Assembly: GCA_913042885.1 (NCBI GenBank)
Contig: CAJWLW010000098.1
Location: 1-14,214, forward strand
DNA: 14,214 bases
Direction of reading: 5' to 3'
From: an uncultured Lentisphaeria bacterium
GTDB taxonomy: Bacteria; Verrucomicrobiota; Lentisphaeria; JABSQK01; CAJWLW01
The position numbers and the translations under genes were made by a program. Positions within the stretch are counted from its first letter, which is position 1; each line of letters starts with the position of its first letter. A model generated the notes under the pieces. That model was not told where the DNA came from and ran no database searches. It was given only the letters and a program-made list of their open reading frames with translations. This document shows, in pieces, positions 1 through 7,769 of this stretch.

Positions 1-503
1 GATAACCTCAAGCAGCAGCTTGGCTCTTACAGGGCTTGGTAAGGTACGCCAACTTTCTCTGCCGTTCTCCGTTTGGAAGGATTTGTGCCGTTGCCACCAA
101 CCGTCCAGCCATGCTCGACGTCGACGCAATGAATAGCTCGAAGTGCGCGTTGCGTCGGCGTCGAAATGCTTGGAGACACTCAGCACATTCGGGTGTCCTG
201 CACGTACTCACAATTCGAACTTCGACGAACTCAGTCGAGTCGTGGATTATGAGTATCAGTTGGTTGAGGGGTTTCCGAATTACCGAAACAAGCCAGGCTT
301 TTTTTGGAAAAACCAGGGCTACTATACCCCTCTGCTCCCGGCAAAAACAACTTCACAAACAAAACGTTAGGGCGCTCTACGGGAACCACGAAAGTCTGCT
401 GGCTCGGAGACCTCCGGTTCGGCTGGCTGCGATTGCGTATTCCGTGTCGGTCACCTAAATGGACACCGATTTCTTGTGTTTGGCCGGTTTCCAGGCTTGC
501 TAA
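1..503. other. Region without a convincing gene
   Basis: I see no gene I can defend here. The stretch is visibly AT-richer than the rest of the window and its short open frames overlap one another without coding character. Frame 1 opens at the window edge and stops at 40-42, leaving a 13-residue tail that could be the end of an upstream gene, but this is too short to judge. The segment at about 215-365 in frame 2 reads somewhat protein-like (rich in Y, F, N, W) but matches no family I know. An imperfect inverted repeat lies at 115-164 and is listed separately. Confidence 0.5.
115..164. repeat. Imperfect inverted repeat, about 15-bp arms
   Basis: The left arm at about 115-130 (TCGACGTCGACGCAAT) pairs with the right arm at 149-164 (GTTGCGTCGGCGTCGA) with only two or three mismatches, around a loop of about 18 nt. 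There is no T-tract on either side, so it is not an obvious terminator. It could be an operator, the end of a lost element, or chance in a GC-rich genome. Confidence 0.4.
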
Positions 504-755
504 TCCGGCCCGGAATGCGGCGCCCGCTGCGAGGCGTACAGCGGCTCCGGCTGCATTCATTCCGAGTGGGTCAACGACCACAATTTCGCGCTTGGCGGTA
601 TCGAGATCATGAAGATGATCCGGACAATGGTCGAGACGCGCCAGCCAGCGCTGCCGTACGAATCGATGACAGAGCTTTTCGAAATCGTCGAAGCTGCCCG
701 GCTGTCGCAGGCGCGTGGAAGTGAACCGGTGTATTTGAAGGAACTACGGGAATAA
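504..755 (+). pseudogene. C-terminal remnant of a Gfo/Idh/MocA-type oxidoreductase
   Basis: The frame is open from just after a TAA at 501-503 to the TAA at 753-755, 83 codons with strong G/C preference at third positions. It reads from about codon 10 as CEAYSGSGCIHSEWVNDHNF, then a GGIEIMKMIRTMVE helix, a P-Y-E-S-M segment and a final EAARLSQARG helix. This pattern is typical of the C-terminus of Gfo/Idh/MocA family NAD(P)-dependent sugar or inositol dehydrogenases, which are usually 330-400 residues. No start codon with a plausible ribosome-binding site precedes it, and none of the three forward frames upstream continues the family, so the N-terminal Rossmann domain is missing. It is probably a 5'-truncated pseudogene, or the product of a rearrangement or misjoin. 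The family assignment is from the sequence pattern only. Confidence 0.6.
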
Positions 756-845
756 AATGAGTGTTGATTAGACAGCTAATTTCAGGCGTGGGGAATGCCT
801 GGTTGCCAAGGCGCGTGTTGCTGGGCCACATCGTCGTTCCCGGAC

Positions 846-859
846 GGCGGCACACCGCC
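846..859 (-). terminator. Hairpin just after the DSD1-like gene
   Basis: GGCGG-CACA-CCGCC is a perfect 5-bp stem with a 4-nt loop that begins 4 nt past the stop codon of the minus-strand PLP-enzyme gene. There is no T-tract, so it would be a weak or factor-assisted terminator. A second stem, CAGGC/GCCTG with a 9-nt loop, lies at 783-801 between this gene and the plus-strand remnant. Confidence 0.3.
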
Positions 860-863
860 AACG

Positions 864-1961
864 TCAACTCAAGCGTCCGGCGGCTTCGATTGGCCAGACA
901 TCGACGACTTTGCCGGCCTCGTGCACGAACAGGTTGCGGTGGAGGTTGCAAGTCGTGCAGGCGTGACTGGAGATCAGGTGCAGCGGTTCGCCTATGCGCC
1001 AGGCATCCGGCGCGTTGCGCAGCAGCAGGTGCTCCTCCGACTTGAAAAAGGGTACCTCAATGTCGGGATATCCTGCGACCAGGGGCTCTCCGAACTCGCC
1101 GCCGGCGCCTTTGACACCAATGTCGACAACAGCTTCGCCCGGTCGCCGGCTGATGACGCGGACAAGTATCGTCATGGCGATCTCAAACTCGGGTACCATT
1201 TCGTGATAGCGCCAGTCCATGGTCGGGTAAGTTCCGGCCTGCAGTTCCGTGACACCGTCCATGACGCCGGAAACCATGTAGGTGGCGGACGAGCCCCCGC
1301 TGATCGTTGGTGACGGGATGCCGTCGGCCTCGATCAAGGTTTTCGTTTCGACGGCCTTGGTCATGCTCTCGTGGGTCAGTCGTGAGCGCTCGTCGAGATC
1401 GTTGATATAGATCAGGTGCCCTTCGAAGGCCTGCAATCCGCGGTAGTCCAGTCCCGGCGCTGCGGTGACCAGGCGCGCCAGATCGACTGCCGGGGGTCCC
1501 GGCGCGACGCCGCAACGCCCCATGCCGATGTCGACTTCGACCAAGACACCTATGGTGACGCCGTTGGCAGTCGCGGCGGCCGACAGTTCATCGACCTGGT
1601 CGACGTGATCGACGGCGACCGCGATGTTGCATTGTCTGGCGATCGCGACTAAGCGCGCGACTTTGGCTTTGCCGACGATCTGGTTCGCAATCAGCAGATC
1701 GTCGAAGCCGGCCGCTGCCATGACTTCGGCCTCGCTGACCTTGGCGCATGTGAAGCCGACACAATTGCCAGCCTGCAACTGCTTGCGTGCCAGAGTCGTG
1801 CATTTGTGGTTCTTGACATGGGGCCGCAGCCGGCAGGGGCGGTCGCTGAAGTATTCGGCCAGATACCGGATGTTCTTCTGTGACGCCGGCCAGTCCAGCA
1901 GGAGTGACGGGGTGTCGAGGTCTTCGATCGGTTGACCGATGAATTGTCGTGGATCGAGCAT
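864..1961 (-). CDS. DSD1/D-threonine aldolase-like PLP enzyme
   Basis: A 365-residue fold-III (alanine-racemase-like) PLP enzyme of the D-serine dehydratase/D-threonine aldolase group, presumably cytoplasmic. The N-terminal TIM-barrel domain covers about residues 14-245. It contains the segment RPHVKNHK, with Lys50 as the expected Schiff-base lysine, and a phosphate-binding ISGGSS segment at 220-225. The C-terminal beta domain carries SSHACTTC at 331-338; His333 and Cys335 match the H-x-C zinc or metal ligands known in D-serine dehydratase. Family members cleave beta-hydroxy D-amino acids to glycine plus an aldehyde, or dehydrate D-serine; which applies cannot be read from the sequence. The start is the first ATG of the frame; no strong Shine-Dalgarno is visible. 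It is divergent from the epimerase gene across a 99-nt gap, so the two may share control. Length is close to the family norm. Confidence 0.85.
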   Translation of the reverse strand: MLDPRQFIGQPIEDLDTPSLLLDWPASQKNIRYLAEYFSDRPCRLRPHVKNHKCTTLARKQLQAGNCVGFTCAKVSEAEVMAAAGFDDLLIANQIVGKAKVARLVAIARQCNIAVAVDHVDQVDELSAAATANGVTIGVLVEVDIGMGRCGVAPGPPAVDLARLVTAAPGLDYRGLQAFEGHLIYINDLDERSRLTHESMTKAVETKTLIEADGIPSPTISGGSSATYMVSGVMDGVTELQAGTYPTMDWRYHEMVPEFEIAMTILVRVISRRPGEAVVDIGVKGAGGEFGEPLVAGYPDIEVPFFKSEEHLLLRNAPDAWRIGEPLHLISSHACTTCNLHRNLFVHEAGKVVDVWPIEAAGRLS

Positions 1962-2026
1962 GAATTGTGATGGAGTTTTGGAGAGTTGCAGTACATTGCG
2001 GACCGATTGTGAAATACCCTATCCCG

Positions 2027-2047
2027 AAACCTGCAACCTGAAACCCG
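2027..2047 (+). repeat. Three tandem degenerate heptamers
   Basis: AAACCTG, CAACCTG and AAACCCG follow one another directly, ending 13 nt before the ATG of the epimerase gene, where a leader and ribosome-binding site would lie. No consensus Shine-Dalgarno is present besides a weak GGAA. The array could be a small regulatory repeat or chance. Confidence 0.4.
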
Positions 2048-2060
2048 GAACACTGATAAA

Positions 2061-3044
2061 ATGAGCGAACACTTTCTTGTCACCGGCGCCATGGGCTGCA
2101 TCGGCGCCTGGACGATCAAGCAGTTGCTGGATGAAGGCGCTGCCGTTACGACGTTTGATCTGGTTGACAACCCGTATCGTCTGCGGCTGGTCATGGACGA
2201 CACGGACATCGACAAGGTCAATTTCGTCCAGGGCGACATCACGGATTTCGAGCAGTTCGAGCGTGCGGTTGTTGACAACGGCATCACCCATATCATTCAT
2301 CTGGCGGCGTTGCAGGTGCCGTTCTGCCGCGCTGATCCGGTGCTTGGAATGCGGGTGAACGTTGTCGGCACCACGGTGATCCTGGAGACGATCAAGCGCC
2401 ATGCCCCACAGATTCAGGGGTTCGTCTATTGCAGTTCAGTGGCGGTGTACGGCACGGCAGACAAGTATCCGGCAGGGCCGCTGGCTCATGACGCGGCGCT
2501 GCTGCCGAATACGATTTACGGCGTCAGCAAAGTTGCCAATGAAGACACGGCCAGGATTTACTGGCAGGATTATCAGGTGCCCAGCATCGGCTTCCGCCCG
2601 TTTACGGTTTACGGGCCGGGGCGTGACCAGGGGATTTCCTCGACACCGACGAAAGCTGTGCTTGCCGCTATCGTCGGGCGCCCTTACGAGATCACGCTGT
2701 CGGGCGTCTGGACGTATCAGTATGCGCCGGACGTTGCGAACTGCCTGATCCTGGCCGCGCGGACCGAGCTCGCCGGGGCGCCGGTCTTCAACATGGGGGG
2801 GGCGGTTGCGGACATGCCGGAATTCGTTGCAGCCATCGAGGACGTGCTGCCTGAAGCCGCGGGCACGATCACGATTGCCGATGCGCCGATCCCGTTGCCG
2901 GGCGAGTTTGACGACAGCGAACTGAACCGGGCGATCCCCGGCGTACACTGGCGAACGCTGCCGGAGGGCGTGGCGGAGTCGGTGGCGCATTTCCGGCATC
3001 TGATCGATGCAGGGCGCATCGATATCGAACGGGCGATGGCGTAG
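2061..3044 (+). CDS. NAD-dependent epimerase/dehydratase (extended SDR)
   Basis: A 327-residue soluble extended short-chain dehydrogenase/reductase. The N-terminal Rossmann fold opens with the dinucleotide-binding glycine motif TGAMGCIG (residues 8-15), followed by an acidic FDL at the end of beta-2 (Asp33), which favours NAD(H). The GDIT segment (58-61) and HLAA (80-83) are also typical. The catalytic set is visible: SS at 125-126 and Y153-x-x-x-K157 in YGVSK. FRPFTVYGPG is the usual substrate-domain entry strand. Relatives are UDP-sugar epimerases, GDP-mannose dehydratases and SDR-type L-threonine dehydrogenases; the sequence does not tell which substrate. The neighbouring divergent gene is an amino-acid-type PLP enzyme, so a hydroxy-amino-acid or sugar-acid substrate is possible, but that is a guess. 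Start chosen at ATG 2061, where homology to the family begins at once. Confidence 0.85.
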   Translation: MSEHFLVTGAMGCIGAWTIKQLLDEGAAVTTFDLVDNPYRLRLVMDDTDIDKVNFVQGDITDFEQFERAVVDNGITHIIHLAALQVPFCRADPVLGMRVNVVGTTVILETIKRHAPQIQGFVYCSSVAVYGTADKYPAGPLAHDAALLPNTIYGVSKVANEDTARIYWQDYQVPSIGFRPFTVYGPGRDQGISSTPTKAVLAAIVGRPYEITLSGVWTYQYAPDVANCLILAARTELAGAPVFNMGGAVADMPEFVAAIEDVLPEAAGTITIADAPIPLPGEFDDSELNRAIPGVHWRTLPEGVAESVAHFRHLIDAGRIDIERAMA

Positions 3045-3191
3045 CCGCCGATCGCGGGCTGGCGTTAGCCCTGTGCCTGCCGGGCAACAGCAGTCAATAA
3101 GCGGCTGGAAGTCGAGCTCTTATTCGTTGTCTTTTGCCGGCCGCCGTCATCGCAGCTGCTAACCCAGTTGGTGCCCCGGAACGGGGGTCTT
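3045..3191. other. Convergent intergenic region with two hairpins
   Basis: This gap separates the convergent epimerase and lipoprotein genes. It holds GGGCT-ggcgtt-AGCCC at 3056-3071, just past the epimerase stop, and CCCCG-gaa-CGGGG at 3174-3186, just past the lipoprotein stop on the other strand. Each sits where a terminator would be for its own gene, but neither is followed by a T-tract. Confidence 0.3.
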
Positions 3192-3710
3192 TCACCGTTT
3201 GCGGGAGGGGTTGGTGTTGTAAATCTGGCCTTTGTAACCTTTTTTCGGTCCATTGTCCTTGATCTTGGTCAGTCGCCAGGTTTTGTCCTTCTTCGATTGT
3301 TTCCAGGTCTGTGCCATCTGCCAGATGATGGTATCGAAGCGATCGGTCCCCTTGTTTATGCGCAGGCGCGCTTCACAGCGCGCGATGCAGGTGGTCTTGT
3401 CGATCTTCCCGACTTTCTCGACAACGAACTCGAAGTTACGATGATTGGGTACGCCCCGCAGGGATTTGATAAATAGGTGTTTCCCGACTTCTTGGCCTTT
3501 TTTTGTGCGGCCAAACTTGGCACCGTCACTGGTTTCCCAGATGAAGCCCCTGGCCATTTTCTTCTTGACCGCGTCCCACTTGCCGTCGTGGATCATGATT
3601 CCGACTCGCTTGACTTCGAGCTTGACGACTTTCTTATGGTTTTTCAGTAATTCGCATCCGCCGAGCAGGATGATGACACCGATCAGTATTGCCATGAGTC
3701 GATAATTCAT
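3192..3710 (-). CDS. Small basic lipoprotein, possibly NTF2/SnoaL-like
   Basis: A 172-residue predicted lipoprotein. The chosen ATG at 3708-3710 puts a short signal peptide at the N-terminus: MNYR, a hydrophobic core, and a lipobox LGGC with the lipidated cysteine at residue 19. Longer readings from upstream starts add 39 residues that would bury the signal. The mature part is lysine-rich. Its order (helix with a DGKWDAVKKKM segment at 42-52, then W-E-T-S-D-G at 58-63, strands, and a closing W-R-L-T-K-I at 145-150) resembles NTF2/SnoaL-like ligand-binding cone folds; this is a weak fold guess and the function is unknown. It is transcribed away from the beta-propeller cluster, with about 180 nt between starts, and may be controlled from the same divergent region. 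Confidence 0.6.
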   Translation of the reverse strand: MNYRLMAILIGVIILLGGCELLKNHKKVVKLEVKRVGIMIHDGKWDAVKKKMARGFIWETSDGAKFGRTKKGQEVGKHLFIKSLRGVPNHRNFEFVVEKVGKIDKTTCIARCEARLRINKGTDRFDTIIWQMAQTWKQSKKDKTWRLTKIKDNGPKKGYKGQIYNTNPSRKR

Positions 3711-3765
3711 ATTGACATCAGTGAGTCTGGAGGTTGCCCGATTCGTCCATCGAATGATGACCCAT

Positions 3766-3794
3766 ACTATACCATCGGCTCCATCCAGCCGCAA
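3766..3794 (-). promoter_or_regulatory. Candidate promoter of the lipoprotein gene
   Basis: On the minus strand TATAGT (3766-3771, five of six matches to the -10 consensus) lies 17 nt from TTGCGG (3789-3794, three of six to the -35). The predicted leader is about 45-50 nt. A perfect ATTCG-tccat-CGAAT inverted repeat at 3741-3755 lies just downstream of the likely transcription start and could be an operator. Confidence 0.35.
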
Positions 3795-3820
3795 TGCCGA
3801 CACCACGCGCACAGCGGAGA

Positions 3821-3849
3821 ATGGCATAGCAGCACCGTAGTGCTATATT
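3821..3849 (+). promoter_or_regulatory. Candidate promoter and palindrome of the main cluster
   Basis: ATGGCA (3821-3826, four of six) and TATATT (3844-3849) are spaced by 17 nt. The spacer is a palindrome: ATAGCA/TGCTAT as outer arms at 3826-3831 and 3841-3846, with an alternative inner stem AGCAC-cgta-GTGCT at 3831-3844. A repeat in this place is where a repressor would block polymerase. The first gene of the cluster starts about 45 nt downstream. The proposal is pattern-based only. Confidence 0.35.
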
Positions 3850-3892
3850 CAGCATCTCCTCACTTTATCACTTGCTAGCTTTGGAGTAATCG

Positions 3893-6208
3893 ATGAGATC
3901 GACCGCTCTTTTCGCCCTGATCATTTTTGTTTGCGGCTCATGCGGAGACCGCAAATCGGACCTTGTCGTGGAGCCACAACCCGAGCAGGCGGCCAGCCTC
4001 GATGGTCAAGGGACGGGCTGGCACAATTGGCGCGGCCCCGGGCAGATGGGGGCTTCCGCCGCGACCGGACTGGTCGACAGCTGGACGGTTGGCGGCGAGA
4101 ATCATCGCTGGACTTACGACTTGCCCGGTCGCGGCACGCCGGTCATTGACCGGGGCCGGGTCTATGCCTGGGGTTACAGGGGCGAGGGCCAGGACCAGCA
4201 GGAGATCCTGGCCTGCCTCAATGCGACCACGGGTAAGAAGATCTGGGAGGTGAGCTTCACTGATTTCATCAGCGACATTATCTACAACCGCTATTCCATT
4301 GGCAGCCCGACCGTCGATCCGGATACCGGCAACATCTACCTGATGACCTCACCCGGCCTTTTCGTGGCGCTCGATACCGACGGCAATATCCTGTGGCAGC
4401 ATTCGATGCTGGAGGAGTTCGGGCGGTTGACGTTTCCGAACGGGCGCACGGGCTCACCGGTGATCGACGGCGAGTTGGTGATTGTCCGCGGCATCACAGC
4501 CTTCTGGGGGAAACAGGGACCGGCACGCGACCGCTTCTATGCGTTCGACAAGACTTCCGGCAACCTGGTATGGGCTTCGGCGCCGGGCGTACGACCGACC
4601 GACAGTTCGTTCTCCACGCCGGTGTTCGCGGATCGAGCCGGCAAACGGGTGTTCTATGCGGGCACCGGTTGCGGCAACATTGTCTGTGTCGATGCGCGTA
4701 CCGGCGCGCCGCTGTCACGTTTTCAACTGCTGCGCGGCGGCGTCAACTCTTCGGTTGTGCTGCATAAGGATCTGGTCATTGCGATTCACGGCAAGGAGAA
4801 CCTGGACACTACCGAGATCGGCCGGATGGTCGCTGTGCGCATGGACAGGATGCCAGGGCCCGACGACAAGACCCCGCTGGTTTTCGGACCGGAAGCCGAA
4901 GTGTGGCGCAACAAGCTGGGCATCTTCACCAGCTCCCCGGTTCTGGCGAACAGCCGTGTTTACCAGACCACGCACACCGGTGAGCTGGCCTGTGTCAACG
5001 CCGATACAGGAGAGATCCTGTGGTCGAGAAAGCTGAGCAATTCACAGCTGCACGCCTCACCGCTGTACGCCGACGGCAAGCTGTACGTGCCGATGAAGGA
5101 CGGAAACTTTTACATCCTGCGTCCGTCCGATACCGGGGCGGAGGAACTGGCAAAGGTCCAGCTCGAGGGCACCTGCCTTGGCGCGCCGGCCGTCTGGAGC
5201 GGCAGGATTTTCGTGCACACAACCGAGAAAATCTATTGCTTCGGCAAGGAACGTGACACATCCGGCGTGCCGCCGGCAAAGCCACAAACCGATGTTGCGG
5301 CGGGCAATCCAGTTCGCCTGCGGCCGATACCGGCCGAACTGATGCTGCGGCCCGGTGAGGAAGTAGCCATGCAGCTGCAGGCCCTGGATGCAGACGGGCG
5401 CGTGGTCGAACAAGATGTTGCCGCGACAGTATCGTGGGAGAAGTTCATTCCGCCCGCGGCCAAGGTGAAAGTCAAGCTCAACGCCACACCGAAGGACGGC
5501 AATATTATCCGTGCCGACGACATCAATGCGCCGTCGGCCGGCATGTTCAAGGTCACCGGCGGCGGACTGCAGGGAACGACGCGCGGCCGCATTCTGCCGG
5601 TACCTCCGTACAGCGAGGATTTTGAAGGCTACAAGTTGACGGTGCCGCACAAGCAGGAGACGGATGTCAACTTTGCTTATCCGCCGTTGCCGTGGATCGG
5701 TGCCCGGTTCAAGTGGGAGGTGCGCGAGCGCGACGGCAGCAAAGTGCTGGCAAAAACCCTGGACCGTCTGCTGTTCCAGCGGGCGATGACGTTCATCGGC
5801 CATCCCCACTCGACCAATTATACGATGACGGCAGATGTGATGACGGACGGTAATCGCCGTGTCATGTCGACGGTCGGCCTGGTGCACCAGCGCTACATCA
5901 TCGCGCTCAAGGGCAACTGGCAGCAGCTCGAAGTCAGTTCGAACCATGACCGGCTCAAGGTCGCAGTGCCTTTCGAGTGGAAAGCCAATACCTGGTTCAC
6001 GATGAAGACACGCGTCGATGTCGATGAAGGCGGCGCCGGCGTCATCCGCGCCAAGGCCTGGGCACGCGGCACCGAAGAGCCGGCTGACTGGACCATTGAA
6101 GTACCCCATGCGCGTGCCCACGATCAGGGATCGCCCGGACTCTTCGGCTTCTCGCCGCAGAGCCAGAAACGCGTGTATGTCGACAACATTTCCGTGACGC
6201 CTAACTGA
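3893..6208 (+). CDS. PQQ-like beta-propeller lipoprotein with C-terminal LamG-like domain
   Basis: A 771-residue exported protein. The start at ATG 3893 has a good GGAG six nt upstream. A short hydrophobic signal ends in VCGSC; Cys17 may be lipidated, though the -3 residue (Cys14) is atypical. Residues about 42-452 form a PQQ-like (BamB/quinoprotein-like) beta-propeller with recurrent blade strands: SPTVDPDTGNIYL-type at 138-150, ACVNADTGEILW at 366-377, HASPLYADGKLYV at 387-399. I see no vicinal Cys-Cys pair of the kind found in quinoprotein alcohol dehydrogenases, so a bound PQQ cofactor is doubtful. Residues about 475-565 look like an Ig-like linker, and 575-771, opening with EDFEGY and ending VYVDNISV, like a laminin-G/DUF1080-type jelly roll that often binds sugars. 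It opens the cluster; the next gene, another propeller, follows after 33 nt. Role unknown: a surface sensor, scaffold or sugar-binding protein is plausible. Confidence 0.83.
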   Translation: MRSTALFALIIFVCGSCGDRKSDLVVEPQPEQAASLDGQGTGWHNWRGPGQMGASAATGLVDSWTVGGENHRWTYDLPGRGTPVIDRGRVYAWGYRGEGQDQQEILACLNATTGKKIWEVSFTDFISDIIYNRYSIGSPTVDPDTGNIYLMTSPGLFVALDTDGNILWQHSMLEEFGRLTFPNGRTGSPVIDGELVIVRGITAFWGKQGPARDRFYAFDKTSGNLVWASAPGVRPTDSSFSTPVFADRAGKRVFYAGTGCGNIVCVDARTGAPLSRFQLLRGGVNSSVVLHKDLVIAIHGKENLDTTEIGRMVAVRMDRMPGPDDKTPLVFGPEAEVWRNKLGIFTSSPVLANSRVYQTTHTGELACVNADTGEILWSRKLSNSQLHASPLYADGKLYVPMKDGNFYILRPSDTGAEELAKVQLEGTCLGAPAVWSGRIFVHTTEKIYCFGKERDTSGVPPAKPQTDVAAGNPVRLRPIPAELMLRPGEEVAMQLQALDADGRVVEQDVAATVSWEKFIPPAAKVKVKLNATPKDGNIIRADDINAPSAGMFKVTGGGLQGTTRGRILPVPPYSEDFEGYKLTVPHKQETDVNFAYPPLPWIGARFKWEVRERDGSKVLAKTLDRLLFQRAMTFIGHPHSTNYTMTADVMTDGNRRVMSTVGLVHQRYIIALKGNWQQLEVSSNHDRLKVAVPFEWKANTWFTMKTRVDVDEGGAGVIRAKAWARGTEEPADWTIEVPHARAHDQGSPGLFGFSPQSQKRVYVDNISVTPN

Positions 6209-6241
6209 TCGGATTACACCTACCTTCCGGAGAACACACCG

Positions 6242-7768
6242 ATGACTGGACGTATTTTGATTTTGCTGCTTTGCGTTGCCGCTTCCGTTGCCACCGCCGC
6301 CGACTGGCCGATGTGGGGGCGTGACGCCAGCCGCAACATGTCGGCGCCGGATATTTCGCTGCCCGACACGTTCAAGCCGGGGCCGATCAACTACAACACC
6401 GAAGAGATTGACCAGACGAAATCCGTCAATATCCGATGGATCTTCAAACTCGGATCCCAGAGTTACGGCAACCCGACGATCGCCGATGGCCGCGTATTCT
6501 TCGGCACGAACAACGAGTCGCCACGGGTGGCGACGCACAAGGGCGACCGGGGTGTTGTCATGTGCATCGATGAGAAGACCGGCGACTTCCTCTGGCAGTT
6601 GACCACGCCCAAGCTCGGTGCCGGTAAAGTGAGTGATTGGGAGTACCTGGGCATCTGCTCTTCGCCGGCGGTATTCGGCAACCGCGTGTACGTCGTGACC
6701 AATCGTTGTGAAGTTGTGTGCATGGATGTCGAAGGCCTGGCCAACGGCAATCAGGGTGTCCAGGACGAGGGTTCATACATGGCCGGGCCGGGTAAACCGG
6801 CGATGGCGGTCGGTGAACAGGATGCCGATATCATCTGGGCATTTGACATGCGCAGTGAGCTTGGTGTTTTTCCCCACAACATAGCCAGCAGCTCTGTGCT
6901 GGTTGCAGGAAATCGCCTGTACGTGACCACGTCCAATGGCCAGGACTGGTCGCATGTCAACATTCCCGCCCCGCAGGCGCCCTGCCTGATCGTGCTGGAG
7001 AGGGATACGGGTAAACTTATCGGCGAAGAGGCATCGGGTATCAGCAAGCGCCTGTTCCACTGCAACTGGTCGTCACCTGCGTACGGTTCGTTTGGCGACC
7101 GGCAGCTGGTGGTTTTCGGCGCCGGCGACGGGTTCTGCTACGGCTTCGATCCGCAACCGGTGAAGGAAGCCGGCTTCGATATCCTGCCGGAGGTCTGGCG
7201 CTTCGACTGCAACCCGGCGGCATACCGCACCGGCGAGGACGGCAAACTGGTCAAGTACGCCTCTGCCGGGAAAGGGCCGAGCGAAGTCATTGCCACGCCG
7301 GTGATCTACAATAAACGCGTATACATCGCCACCGGACAGGACCCGGAGCATGGCCAGGGGGTGGGCGCGCTGAGCTGTATCGACGCCACCGGTTCGGGTG
7401 ATATTTCGAAGTCCGGGATTGTCTGGCAGTACACGGACTTGCACCGCTCGATCTCGACGGTGGCAATCGCTGATGGCCTGGTGTACGCCGCCGATTACAC
7501 CGGGCGCCTGCATTGTCTTGACGCCGGCAGCGGCAAGGTCTATTGGGTGCATGACACTGCCAGCAACGTCTGGTCGTCGCCGCTGGTGGCCGATGGCAAA
7601 GTATTCATCGGCAACGAGGACGGCTACCTGACCGTGCTGGCGACCGGCAAGAAGAAAAAGAAGCTGGCGGAGATCGATTTTTACGCACCGCTGTACGCCA
7701 GTCCGGTTGCTGCCAACGATACGTTGTATATCGCGACTCAGAGCCACCTCTTCGCTGTGGGAAATTGA
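6242..7768 (+). CDS. Secreted PQQ-like beta-propeller protein
   Basis: A 508-residue protein with a clear Sec signal peptide: MTGR, a leucine-rich core, and A-T-A-A then D at a predicted cleavage after residue 20. A GGAGA motif precedes the ATG by about 11 nt. The mature protein is almost entirely PQQ-like propeller blades: GNPTIADGRVFFG, CSSPAVFGNRVYVV, SVLVAGNRLYVTTSNG, ATPVIYNKRVYIATG, AIADGLVYAADYTG, SSPLVADGKVFIG and ASPVAANDTLYIA, seven or more strands of one kind. Such proteins are abundant in planctomycetes and verrucomicrobia and are usually annotated as PQQ-binding-like although cofactor binding is unproven. No adjacent cysteines for quinoprotein catalysis are seen. The gene stops one nucleotide before the start of the DUF3311 gene, so it is very likely co-transcribed and coupled with the transporter genes. 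Confidence 0.87.
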   Translation: MTGRILILLLCVAASVATAADWPMWGRDASRNMSAPDISLPDTFKPGPINYNTEEIDQTKSVNIRWIFKLGSQSYGNPTIADGRVFFGTNNESPRVATHKGDRGVVMCIDEKTGDFLWQLTTPKLGAGKVSDWEYLGICSSPAVFGNRVYVVTNRCEVVCMDVEGLANGNQGVQDEGSYMAGPGKPAMAVGEQDADIIWAFDMRSELGVFPHNIASSSVLVAGNRLYVTTSNGQDWSHVNIPAPQAPCLIVLERDTGKLIGEEASGISKRLFHCNWSSPAYGSFGDRQLVVFGAGDGFCYGFDPQPVKEAGFDILPEVWRFDCNPAAYRTGEDGKLVKYASAGKGPSEVIATPVIYNKRVYIATGQDPEHGQGVGALSCIDATGSGDISKSGIVWQYTDLHRSISTVAIADGLVYAADYTGRLHCLDAGSGKVYWVHDTASNVWSSPLVADGKVFIGNEDGYLTVLATGKKKKKLAEIDFYAPLYASPVAANDTLYIATQSHLFAVGN

Positions 7769-7769
7769 G

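Noticed and set aside
366..372. GTTAGGG resembling an integron attC core
   Set aside because: The last base does not fit GTTRRRY, and no matching RYYYAAC site or foldable pair lies within the usual distance upstream. No integrase is present.
36..458. Plus-strand open frame of 140 codons at the left end
   Set aside because: No ribosome-binding site, no family likeness, and rival frames of similar length overlap it.
5057..6538. Long minus-strand open frame of 493 codons
   Set aside because: It lies opposite the first propeller gene and reaches into the second, both with clear motifs. The translation is rich in R, H and G without domain pattern, as expected from the complement of GC-rich coding DNA.
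3893..7768. True PQQ-dependent dehydrogenases
   Set aside because: Both propellers lack the adjacent cysteine pair and a recognisable catalytic Asp/Glu context, and no c-type heme CxxCH motif is present; only the fold is supported.
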